A DNA stretch of 6,528 bases from Clostridia bacterium (lineage in GTDB: Bacteria; Bacillota; Clostridia; Christensenellales; CAG-314). Below the pieces are notes generated by a model that saw only the letters and a list, made by a program, of their open reading frames with translations, did no database searches and had not been told where the DNA came from. Of the stretch, positions 1-5,211 are shown one piece after another; the stretch's first letter is position 1; each line of letters opens with the position of its first letter. The stretch is taken from the NCBI GenBank assembly GCA_900769665.1, contig CAAGHL010000018.1:1-6528 (forward strand). The letters are read 5' to 3'. The translations under genes and the position numbers were made by a program.

Positions 1-165
1 CGTTCCGTCTTCGGCGCAGGTAGGTGCGGTTACTTCTACAACCTCCCCGAATTCGTGGTTGTTTCCGCAACGGTTGCTCCCGAAAAAGTTGCACGCAGAA
101 AGGACGGCTGCTACGCACGCCGCTATCACAACGGTTATAAAAATATAAATTGTTCTTCGGTTCAT
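1..165 (-). CDS. Lipoprotein, N-terminal fragment (runs off left edge)
   Basis: The first 55 codons of a minus-strand gene are present; the rest lies outside the window. The protein starts MNRRTIYIFITVVIAACVAA, a basic n-region followed by a hydrophobic core, and reaches a lipobox V-L-S-A-C with the lipidated cysteine at residue 25, so it should be cut by signal peptidase II and anchored on the outer face of the membrane. After the cysteine come C33, H37-E-F-G-E and T-C50-A-E-D-G. That spacing resembles the Cys/His repeat (C..H.fGew.....atCteDG) common in Firmicute surface proteins, although less than one repeat is visible. The ATG is the only possible start, because an in-frame stop lies three codons upstream. 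The best Shine-Dalgarno, AAAGGA at 180-185, is 14 bases away, which is long. Function beyond a surface lipoprotein is unknown. Confidence 0.8.
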   Translation of the reverse strand, partial: MNRRTIYIFITVVIAACVAAVLSACNFFGSNRCGNNHEFGEVVEVTAPTCAEDGT

Positions 166-457
166 TTTATCTTAATTAATCCTTTATACTCGGTTTCGTT
201 CCCGACGCTTCGCAAACTTTTTTCTTTCGGCGAAACCTTGCAAATACGTTCGCCGCTTTTTGCGCTCTATATTCGGGGCGTAGATTAGTCGGTGCGTTTC
301 GCACAAGTTGCCAAGCTTTCTGTCTGCACGTGTCGGGAGCAATCGCCTTGCTCCGCTTGCTTGTTAGTTGATTATTATGTTTTGTCTGTCTTTTGCTTGT
401 AAAGTATGCCTCTTTTCCGTTCGGTTTTTCAACCGCTTTCTTTATCTTTATGGATAT
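166..457 (-). other. Long untranslated leader or gene-free stretch
   Basis: No protein or RNA family was recognised between the promoter and the lipoprotein start. Two small hairpins are present in minus-strand orientation: GGAGCAA/TTGCTCC with a 5-base loop near 339-357, and GTGCG-AAA-CGCAC near 292-304. Neither is followed by a U-run, so they are not classical terminators. One minus-strand frame stays open from about 492 to 180 but has no start codon in its first half and includes the -10 box, so it is not called as a gene. The neighbouring stretch 487-640 also shows nothing recognisable. Confidence 0.4.
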
Positions 458-486
458 AGTATACCATATTTTGACGCTAATTGCAA
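458..486 (-). promoter_or_regulatory. Sigma-A type promoter reading toward the lipoprotein gene
   Basis: On the minus strand TTGCAA (481-486) and TATACT (458-463) are separated by exactly 17 bases, and the -10 box is preceded by TGG, an extended -10. Transcription would start near 450. The only gene ahead is the lipoprotein, about 285 bases away, so a long leader or an unseen small gene must lie between. Confidence 0.6.
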
Positions 487-640
487 CTTATAACGACCGA
501 TATATTGTGAAATTTGCTTCTTATACAAAACGATATTGCCATTATTGTATGCATATCTTACGCAACTGCTTATTGCCGTTGAATCCATACGGAAAACCTT
601 ATTTTGCCTTAATCTTCAACGAAAAAATTGCAAATGGCAC

Positions 641-702
641 TTTGGCGGGTGCTTGACTTATACAAGCGCGCCGCTTCGCGGCATGGTCAAACACCCGCAA
701 AA
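641..702 (+). repeat. Large imperfect inverted repeat (hairpin 1)
   Basis: GCGGGTG at 645-651 pairs with CACCCGC at 692-698, and TTGAC at 653-657 pairs with GTCAA at 686-690, leaving one C-A mismatch. TTT at 641-643 can pair with AAA at 700-702. Inside the loop is a second hairpin, GCCGC-TTC-GCGGC, at 670-682. GCTTG at 651-655 can alternatively pair with CAAGC at 663-667. It lies upstream of the Rep-like remnant, so a replication origin of the former element is possible but unproven. Confidence 0.6.
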
Positions 703-737
703 AACTCGCTGAACTCGGATAAAAAGGTCAACTCAAA

Positions 738-807
738 GCCGAGCGAAACGGGGGCGTTCGCCGCTAAACCGCTTGGCGAATCGCCCCGTAATTCTTCGCT
801 CGTCGGC
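738..807 (+). repeat. Large imperfect inverted repeat (hairpin 2)
   Basis: CGAGCGAA (740-747) pairs with TTCGCTCG (795-802), ACGGGG (748-753) with CCCCGT (784-789), and TTCGCC (757-762) with GGCGAA (775-780), leaving a 12-base loop. GCCG at 738-741 can instead pair with CGGC at 804-807. CTCGG near 715-719 can pair with CCGAG at 739-743, which would compete with the main stem. The stems are far more GC-rich than the surroundings. Symmetry is strong on both strands, so the functional strand is unclear. Confidence 0.6.
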
Positions 808-866
808 ATATTTTGAGTCTTGTTCCTTTTATATCTTCCGAGTGTTTTTCGCTCCGTTTTGTTTCG

Positions 867-896
867 GGCGGCGTTTTTTCGCGCCGTCTTTTTTTT
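867..896 (+). terminator. Rho-independent terminator, plus strand
   Basis: GGCGGCG (867-873) pairs with CGCCGTC (882-888), with one G-U pair, across loop TTTTTTCG, and is followed by eight T residues. This is a textbook plus-strand terminator, yet no plus-strand gene precedes it in the window. It may end a non-coding transcript covering the two large hairpins, or be left over from a lost gene. Confidence 0.65.
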
Positions 897-1014
897 GTTA
901 CTCTGAAACTATTTTTCAGCCCCTTTTAAGTTCCTTTTTAGTCCAAGTAAAACCATTAAAAACAGCAAAAATACCCTAAAACTACATTTCAAGCCATTCA
1001 CGCTTTTTTCGTGA

Positions 1015-1470
1015 AGTATTGTACGCTGTAATCGAGTGAAAAAACGGCAAGAAATTTTTCAAATAGGACAAAAACTGTCCGGTTTGAGTTTTACAATGCC
1101 GATAGGCAATCTCGAAGAAGTGAAAGATTACGACACCCGAAACCACCGTATGCAAACGACATTGCAAAACACGCAATTTTTGAAACACTTCGGCAGAAAC
1201 GATTTCAGACAAATATGCGTTACCGACGACGCGTCGAGTGCCGTGAAGTACATAACCAAGTATATGGAAAAATCCGGCGAACGCTTAGTTTACGGCGGCA
1301 AATTGCCCACGTATTTTCAATCGGATATTTTGGAAGAAGATATTGCCTGCCCGATAGGCGTAGACGACCGCAAGGCGTTACTATTCGATAGTTTTACCTG
1401 TATCGATGACGGCGAAATTATCGGCAAAGTAAGTAAAGAAGTTATAGACCAAATGCCCAAGTGTAACTAA
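1015..1470 (+). pseudogene. C-terminal remnant of a rolling-circle replication initiator-like protein
   Basis: The reading frame opens at 1015 after a stop and ends TAA at 1468-1470. The first usable start is a GTG at 1036 with no convincing ribosome binding site. The roughly 130 recognisable residues resemble, from memory, the C-terminal part of Rep proteins of small Firmicute plasmids, integrated elements and ssDNA phages (ORF2/G2P-like). The hallmarks are KYITKYMEKSGERLVY, then LPTYFQSDILEEDI, the DDRKALLFDSFTC block and the terminal IGKVSKEVIDQMPKCN. Such proteins are normally well over 250 residues and carry their HUH metal site and catalytic Tyr in the missing N-terminal half, so this piece cannot nick DNA. 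The sequence upstream (1015-1090) does not look like the family. It is read as a 5'-truncated gene. The family call is from motif memory and is moderate; the truncation is secure if the family call is right. Confidence 0.55.
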
Positions 1471-1477
1471 CAAATTT

Positions 1478-1783
1478 ATGTCTTTCGAATCGGAAAGCGT
1501 AACTAAGGGAGTAAGAGAAACTTCACCCAATGTACTTATAGAACTACTTGTGCACAAGGTAACACTGTGGGATGACCACATAGAAATTGAATTTAATTAT
1601 TCAGACAAAGCAAATCCCGACGGGCTTATAACGGCTCGCCGGGATTTTTCTATTTCCAAACCGTGGTACACTTTGTCTGCGACAAACTGTGTACTAATTG
1701 CACAAAAAAGCATTGTAACCGACGAATCATTATACAATCAAGAAACGGCCCTTGAATTTGAGTCATTAAAATACAATTATTGA
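1478..1783 (+). pseudogene. Probable C-terminal tail of a large serine recombinase
   Basis: A 101-codon frame starts at an ATG eight bases after the Rep-like stop and ends TGA at 1781-1783; the frame itself is open from 1448. The segment ETSPNVLIELLVHKVTLWDD followed by HIEIEFNYSD matches the pattern seen near the C-terminus of large serine recombinases (helix, then a 'lv.kv.v.d.hIeI.f.y' strand pair), where it follows the coiled-coil region. The serine catalytic domain, recombinase domain and zinc ribbon are all absent. There is no good ribosome binding site, so expression is doubtful. Rep and serine recombinase genes often sit side by side in small integrative mobilisable elements. Here only the two 3' ends remain, which suggests an internal deletion. 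The family assignment is tentative; an unrelated small hypothetical gene is the alternative. Confidence 0.4.
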
Positions 1784-1825
1784 CTATAAAATCCTGCCGG
1801 TTAAATAAAAAAATGCCATAATAAA

Positions 1826-1859
1826 CAAAAATCCCAAGCGAGCCTCTGGTTCGCCTGGG
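1826..1859 (-). terminator. Rho-independent terminator behind the tRNA-Glu 3' fragment
   Basis: Read on the minus strand, a 12-base-pair arm set (1848-1859 with 1833-1844, one mismatch and one G-U) closes a three-base loop and is followed by ATTTTTGTTT. It begins eight bases after the CCA of the displaced tRNA-Glu 3' fragment. That is where the original tRNA terminator would be expected before an insertion. Confidence 0.75.
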
Positions 1860-1867
1860 TTATGCTT

Positions 1868-1888
1868 TGGTGACTCATAGGGGACTCG
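1868..1888 (-). repeat. Duplicate of the tRNA-Glu 3' end (att-like site)
   Basis: These 21 bases are identical to 2052-2072. In tRNA terms they run from the second half of the T-loop through the acceptor stem to the encoded CCA. Identity stops abruptly on both sides. A T-loop-to-3'-end duplicate is the classical remnant of site-specific integration at a tRNA gene: the integrated element restores the intact tRNA and displaces the original 3' end. Only 163 bases separate the copies, so any element has been almost wholly lost. Confidence 0.75.
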
Positions 1889-1987
1889 TCCGTCCGTGCA
1901 ACGGCGGTAAGCGTAGTGAAACGGAGCGCTACGTCATTTCGCTATCCATATCAGACACAGACAACGCGGCACAATGCTCAAGGAGAA

Positions 1988-2017
1988 AACAAAAAAACGT
2001 AGCTCCATGCTACGTTT
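1988..2017 (-). terminator. Rho-independent terminator of tRNA-Glu
   Basis: AAACGTAGC (1995-2003) and GCTACGTTT (2009-2017) form a nine-base-pair stem with loop TCCAT. On the minus strand the stem runs into a long T-run (about 1988-1997). It begins 34 bases after the tRNA-Glu CCA. T-rich sequence also follows on the plus strand, so it may work both ways. Confidence 0.8.
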
Positions 2018-2051
2018 CTTTGTTTGCGACCAATGCTTGTGCCGCTGAAAA

Positions 2052-2127
2052 TGGTGACTCATAGGGGACTCGAACCCCTGTTCTCGCCGTGAGAGGGCGA
2101 TGTCCTAGGCCGCTAGACTAATGAGCC
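2052..2127 (-). tRNA. tRNA-Glu(CTC)
   Basis: The minus strand folds as a complete 76-base tRNA with encoded CCA. The acceptor arm is GGCTCAT with ATGAGTC (one G-U), the anticodon stem is TCGCC/GGCGA with loop CTCTCAC, giving anticodon CTC (reads GAG), and the T-arm is GGGG-TTCGAGT-CCCC with discriminator A. The upstream leader contains a small hairpin, AGACTG/CAGTCT at 2144-2160, that may mark the 5' processing region. The 3' end of the gene is duplicated at 1868-1888. Confidence 0.97.
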
Positions 2128-2180
2128 ACGTTTGTATGCAAGTAGACTGCAAAACAGTCTTCTCACTAACTTGCCGTATT

Positions 2181-2210
2181 ATATTACCACACTATTGCCA
2201 CAAAAGTCAA
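2181..2210 (-). promoter_or_regulatory. Promoter of tRNA-Glu
   Basis: On the minus strand TTGACT (2205-2210) and TAATAT (2181-2186) are 18 bases apart, followed by AATAC. The -10 box lies 53 bases before the first base of the mature tRNA, leaving a short leader with a hairpin. Confidence 0.7.
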
Positions 2211-2504
2211 CGACTTTGCGACAAAAAAAATTATTTTAGCGTTAATTTGACCACCAATGATTACGTCCAATCAAATGCCGACAAATAATTGTTGGTAGAC
2301 CTTAGCAGTTGACGCTTGAATTACGTAGCGATAGCAAGCTTTTGCACCGCATGTATTGCTTGACCGTCTTTTGCCGTGCTTAAATCATGTGGCAAAAAAC
2401 AAACGCATTGTGCTTTGCACTACGACCGTTTGTCAACATGTCTAGTTACAACACCATTAGTTTGTCGACCGTTTGTCATTTTCTAATCATACACTGTTCG
2501 GCGC
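2211..2504. other. Intergenic stretch without a recognisable gene
   Basis: Between the tRNA-Glu promoter and the terminator behind the SPFH gene no coding frame or RNA family was recognised. The only local structure is a 13-base direct repeat, CGACCGTTTGTCA, at 2423-2435 and 2466-2478 (43 bases start to start). On the minus strand the first copy reads TTGACAAACGGTCG, containing a perfect -35 hexamer but only a weak -10 (CACAAT, 18 bases on). Confidence 0.5.
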
Positions 2505-2545
2505 AAAACAAAAAGGATACGTCGCAAAAAATGCAATACGTATCC
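2505..2545 (-). terminator. Terminator behind the SPFH gene
   Basis: GGATACGT (2515-2522) and ACGTATCC (2538-2545) form an eight-base-pair stem, with a further small pairing GCA/TGC in the loop. On the minus strand it is followed by TTTTTGTTTT, and on the plus strand by GTTTTTT, so it may be bidirectional. It begins 116 bases after the SPFH stop codon and overlaps a copy of the ATACGTAT repeat. Confidence 0.75.
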
Positions 2546-2552
2546 GTTTTTT
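2522..2552. repeat. ATACGTAT repeat, copy A
   Basis: This is one of three 31-base sequences in the window that align without gaps to TYGCAAAAA-N5-ATACGTAT-N3-TTTTTT (N5 averages A-rich). The others are at 3906-3936 and 5133-5163. This copy lies in the terminator downstream of the SPFH gene. Confidence 0.65.
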
Positions 2553-2661
2553 GATTACATTACTGTGTTTTCGGTTTGCCGACAAACAAATCTCCCAACA
2601 ACGCAACCTTGCCTTGCTGCCGCTCGCTACATCGCCACAAGCGCAACACGCAAACGCACTA

Positions 2662-3780
2662 CTACTCGCCGGTTTTGCCACTGTCCGTCGTACTACCGCT
2701 GTCGTTGCCGCTTGTAGTGCCGCTAGCTTTGCCAAGAGCCTCCAACAGCTTGGCAAAGTCCTCACTGCCGAAGTAAGTTTCCGGCAACTTGCCGTCCCAT
2801 TGTTGCACGTAGTAGTAGTTGATAAGGTTCTTTGCGCCGTTTCTCAACTCTTCCTCGTTTACGGCGGTGCCGTCGGGTTTGTATAGCTTGTTGATGCCGT
2901 TTTCTTCCTTGACCGTCCAGCCATTGATACTAGCCAACTTTTGCAATGCGATTGCAGCTTCCTTTTTGCCTTGGTACTCGGCGCTGTCGGCACCGATTTC
3001 TGCAACCTTACGGTCGGCTTCGGCGGTGATTTTGGCAATTTCCGATTCGGCTTCCGCCTTTTTGATGGCAATATCCTTTTCATTTTCCGCTTGCAACAAA
3101 GCTTGTTCCTGCTCGATGATGGCTTGCTTTTTCTTTTGTTCGGCGACTTGCTTTGCCTCTACCGCATCGGTAAATGCGTCGGTAAAGTCCATGTCCTCTA
3201 TTGCCGTGGAGCTGACCTTTATGTTGTACTTGCTGAGATTCTCCGCAAGCATTTTCTCGATACCTACCGCCAACTTTTCACGCGTTTGTACCAGCTGTTC
3301 TGCCGTGTATTGCGCAGCAACCACCTTGACAGCCTCCTTGATGGAAGGCTCGACAATGACGGTGTAGTACTCGCTACCGATGTCCTTGTAGATTTGTTTG
3401 GCGTTGTTTTTGTCGATTTGGTAATTGAGGGTGTAGGTCACCTTGACTTCCTGAATGTCGCTACTGAAACACCCCATATCGATGGTGATTTTTTGCACGC
3501 GGTTGTCCATTGTAATCACCGTTTCCCACGGCGCCTTGAAGTGGAAACCCGCCTCGTACTGTTTGTCTTCCACGCGACCGAACACCGTCACGATACCCGT
3601 GTGTCCCGTTTCCACCGAGCATGTGCAACCCAAAAATACGCACACCACAGCCAGCACGATACCAACGGGTATTGTCCACTTAGCCACGGTTTTTACCGCC
3701 GATTTATTGTTGTTGCGCATTGCAAAGTAAGCGATCAACACCACCGCAACGATTACTATTGCCAAAATAAGTCCTACCAT
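2662..3780 (-). CDS. Prohibitin/SPFH domain membrane protein
   Basis: A 372-residue member of the SPFH (stomatin/prohibitin/flotillin/HflK-C) superfamily, which assembles into membrane-bound ring or cage oligomers that organise microdomains and often regulate membrane proteases. Two hydrophobic segments (about 2-20 and 36-53) precede the SPFH domain, which begins VETGHTGIVTVFGRV at 56 and contains GFHFKAPWETVITMDNRVQ and EVKVTYTLNYQID; it runs to about 205. A long Lys/Glu/Ala coiled coil follows (about 205-280), then the prohibitin-type YYYVQQWDGKLPETYFG near 322-338 and a Ser/Thr/Gly/Asp-rich tail. AAGGAGG at 3786-3792 sits five bases before the ATG and fixes the start. The gene has its own promoter, lies 116 bases after the FtsK-like gene in the same direction, and ends before a hairpin terminator. 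Which protease or partner it serves cannot be told from the sequence. The 5' leader has a hairpin (GACGG/CCGTC, 3795-3816) just ahead of the ribosome site. Confidence 0.93.
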   Translation of the reverse strand: MVGLILAIVIVAVVLIAYFAMRNNNKSAVKTVAKWTIPVGIVLAVVCVFLGCTCSVETGHTGIVTVFGRVEDKQYEAGFHFKAPWETVITMDNRVQKITIDMGCFSSDIQEVKVTYTLNYQIDKNNAKQIYKDIGSEYYTVIVEPSIKEAVKVVAAQYTAEQLVQTREKLAVGIEKMLAENLSKYNIKVSSTAIEDMDFTDAFTDAVEAKQVAEQKKKQAIIEQEQALLQAENEKDIAIKKAEAESEIAKITAEADRKVAEIGADSAEYQGKKEAAIALQKLASINGWTVKEENGINKLYKPDGTAVNEEELRNGAKNLINYYYVQQWDGKLPETYFGSEDFAKLLEALGKASGTTSGNDSGSTTDSGKTGE

Positions 3781-3828
3781 ACTTTCCTCCTTGCGACGGG
3801 CGTTTTGTCCGCCGTCCTATACAAATCA

Positions 3829-3857
3829 ATTATACTATATTTTACCGTGCTTTGCAA
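3829..3857 (-). promoter_or_regulatory. Promoter of the SPFH gene
   Basis: On the minus strand TTGCAA (3852-3857) and a perfect TATAAT (3829-3834) are 17 bases apart, 48 bases before the ATG. The -35 box is one arm of an inverted repeat. Confidence 0.8.
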
Positions 3858-3878
3858 CATGTTTCGATATCGTTGCAA
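3852..3878. promoter_or_regulatory. Inverted repeat over the -35 box, possible operator
   Basis: TTGCAAC (3852-3858) and GTTGCAA (3872-3878) form perfect seven-base arms around 13 bases that include the palindrome CGATATCG (3865-3872). The promoter-proximal arm contains the whole -35 hexamer of the SPFH promoter, a position where a dimeric regulator would block or recruit polymerase. It begins 19 bases after the FtsK-like stop, so a weak terminator role is possible, but there is no U-run. Confidence 0.35.
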
Positions 3879-3896
3879 ATCTAATCACTTTCACAG

Positions 3897-5015
3897 TTAG
3901 CTATGTTGCAAAAATCTATATACGTATTGATTTTTTGCCGACATGCACACATCTTGCACTTCCTTTTGCGTAGCCACGGCAACTTGCACTCTTATCCCGT
4001 CGGAGTACCGCATGGACTTGTAGTACGCGTCGCCGACGTTGCGCAACTTTTCCGCACCGCGCCACCCGAGCAACCTTTGCGAGTGTTGTCCGTTTGCCGT
4101 TTGTACCACAAGGCGAGTGGGAAGATTGGTCAACATAACCGAGCAATTTCTAAACCAATCGGGGTTGTCGGCTTTTACGACTAAGCATATGCCCACAGCA
4201 CGAGCTTTTGCCGACAGCATCATGACGCGTTTTTGCACTTCCTTGCTTACCTCGGCAATGTCGTCCACCACCGCAACGATACGGCACATTGGTGGCATTT
4301 CACGTTCAACCGCAAATTGGTTGTACTCCGCAATACGTATGCAATGCGCCTCGGCAAACATTTTGTACCGCCTGTCCATTTCCTCAACAAGCCACTTCAT
4401 TTGCGCTTCCGCTTGCATGTCGTCCGTTGCGACGTTGTCAAACAACATATGCGGCACGCCGTCAAAATCCTTGTACATCGCCGCACGAGTATCTACAATC
4501 ATTAGGCGCACTTCGTCGGGAGAGTTTGTCGCGACAATGCTTGCCAACAAACTTTGCACATACAGGTCACTTCCACAACTTGCAATGCCGCTAACCGCCA
4601 TATGCACAACCTCGTTTAGTTTGGGACAAACAAGCGATCCCTTGCCGTCACGTCCTACCGCAATGAGTGGTTGTCCGTTCGCTTGCTCCTTTGCCACCGT
4701 CAAAGCAGGCAGCATTTCGGCAAACGTGTACAGCGTTTTGTCGGGGTAGTCCACCTCCACTTGCAGGTCAGCTTCGTACATATCTATCGGGCGTACAAGC
4801 ACCGTTTGCCTGTCAAATAACGCCGACAACTCGTACTCCGCTTGGTCACATTCCACCTTTGCTCTGTGCGGCAAAGCTACGTACAGCGTACAGTACTCCG
4901 CACCGCTTGTGGTTTGGTACACGTATGCGCCGTCAAACTTGTCGGCAAAGTACATCTCTACCGTGGCGGTAATCCGTTCCGTTTCTGCTTGCCGCAAATT
5001 ATTGTTTATGTCCAT
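3897..5015 (-). CDS. FtsK/SpoIIIE-like motor protein with degenerate Walker A (probable pseudo-ATPase)
   Basis: A 372-residue soluble homologue of the FtsK/SpoIIIE DNA-translocase motor. Residues about 25-105 correspond to the alpha/beta subdomain that precedes the RecA fold. Family signatures then appear in order: PLIAVGRDGKGSLVCPKLNE (116-135), the P-loop position, PDEVRLMIVD (166-175), DGVPHML (185-191), EEMDRRYKMFAEA (211-223), the Walker B position RIVAVVDD (245-252), and RGAEKLRNVGDA (319-330). The P-loop, GATGSGKS in active enzymes, reads GIASCGSD (143-150, bases 4566-4589): the phosphate-binding Lys and following Ser/Thr are gone. Walker B keeps Asp251 but has Asp for the usual Glu. 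The ATQRP motif reads KADNP. There is no N-terminal membrane domain and no C-terminal DNA-reading gamma domain. The frame is intact, so the loss looks maintained rather than decayed. An ATG 41 codons upstream is rejected because it includes the promoter; AAGGAG at 5024-5029 supports the chosen start. A structural or regulatory role is inferred. Confidence 0.85.
   Translation of the reverse strand: MDINNNLRQAETERITATVEMYFADKFDGAYVYQTTSGAEYCTLYVALPHRAKVECDQAEYELSALFDRQTVLVRPIDMYEADLQVEVDYPDKTLYTFAEMLPALTVAKEQANGQPLIAVGRDGKGSLVCPKLNEVVHMAVSGIASCGSDLYVQSLLASIVATNSPDEVRLMIVDTRAAMYKDFDGVPHMLFDNVATDDMQAEAQMKWLVEEMDRRYKMFAEAHCIRIAEYNQFAVEREMPPMCRIVAVVDDIAEVSKEVQKRVMMLSAKARAVGICLVVKADNPDWFRNCSVMLTNLPTRLVVQTANGQHSQRLLGWRGAEKLRNVGDAYYKSMRYSDGIRVQVAVATQKEVQDVCMSAKNQYVYRFLQHS
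3906..3936. repeat. ATACGTAT repeat, copy B (inside a coding 3' end)
   Basis: The second copy of the 31-base repeat aligns position by position with 2522-2552 and 5133-5163. It overlaps the last codons of the FtsK-like gene and encodes most of its final residues, NQYVYRFLQ. On the minus strand its arms GCAAAAAATC and GATTTTTGC can pair with one bulge, but no T-run follows. Confidence 0.65.
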
Positions 5016-5054
5016 ATTTTCATCTCCTTCGACAACTACGATTGTAATAATAAC

Positions 5055-5083
5055 AGTATAACACTTGTGCAGTCGGCGGTCAA
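5055..5083 (-). promoter_or_regulatory. Promoter of the FtsK-like gene
   Basis: On the minus strand TTGACC (5078-5083) and TATACT (5055-5060) are 17 bases apart, with the -10 box 39 bases before the ATG. Just upstream, TTTTGC (5088-5093) and GCAAAA (5102-5107) form an inverted repeat that could be a regulator site. Confidence 0.8.
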
Positions 5084-5126
5084 TAAGTTTTGCATATAAA
5101 CGCAAAATCGATGTCGATTGCCACTC

Positions 5127-5177
5127 GATCGGTTGCAAAAAAGTGAATACGTATCAATTTTTTAGTAACAATCGATC
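5127..5177. repeat. Inverted repeat enclosing ATACGTAT repeat copy C
   Basis: The 31-base repeat copy C is at 5133-5163. It is enclosed by GATCGGTTG (5127-5135) and CAATCGATC (5169-5177), which pair over nine positions with one G-T. Within it A6 and T6 runs flank ATACGTAT (5147-5154), so the whole unit is a long near-palindrome. It lies between the terminator of the 5292-5807 gene and the FtsK-like promoter. Confidence 0.6.
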
Positions 5178-5211
5178 CATTATCATGCATTCGCAAAGCA
5201 CCGCCAATTGC

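Noticed and set aside
180..492. Minus-strand frame open for about 100 codons before the lipoprotein
   Set aside because: It has no start codon in its first half, contains the -10 promoter box, and shows no protein-like conservation that I recognise.
1867..2064. 65-codon plus-strand ORF between the tRNA-Glu repeats
   Set aside because: It begins and ends inside the tRNA-derived repeats and crosses a terminator hairpin; there is no ribosome site.
2423..2478. Two CGACCGTTTGTCA copies considered as the start of a CRISPR or iteron array
   Set aside because: There are only two copies, 13 bases long, with no third unit at the same spacing and no neighbouring cas or replication gene.
2941..3900. 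Long plus-strand open frame of 319 codons
   Set aside because: It lies antisense to the SPFH gene, has no ribosome site and encodes a composition typical of an antisense shadow; the minus-strand frame has clear family motifs, promoter and Shine-Dalgarno.
3906..3936. Repeat copy B considered as the terminator of the FtsK-like gene
   Set aside because: The hairpin lies before the stop codon and is not followed by a T-run on the minus strand.
4039..4749. Plus-strand open frame of 236 codons
   Set aside because: It is antisense to the FtsK-like gene, whose family motifs are unmistakable; no signals support the plus-strand frame.
5016..5138. 41-codon N-terminal extension of the FtsK-like protein
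   Set aside because: It would include the -10 and -35 boxes and the Shine-Dalgarno sequence of the shorter, well-supported start at 5015.
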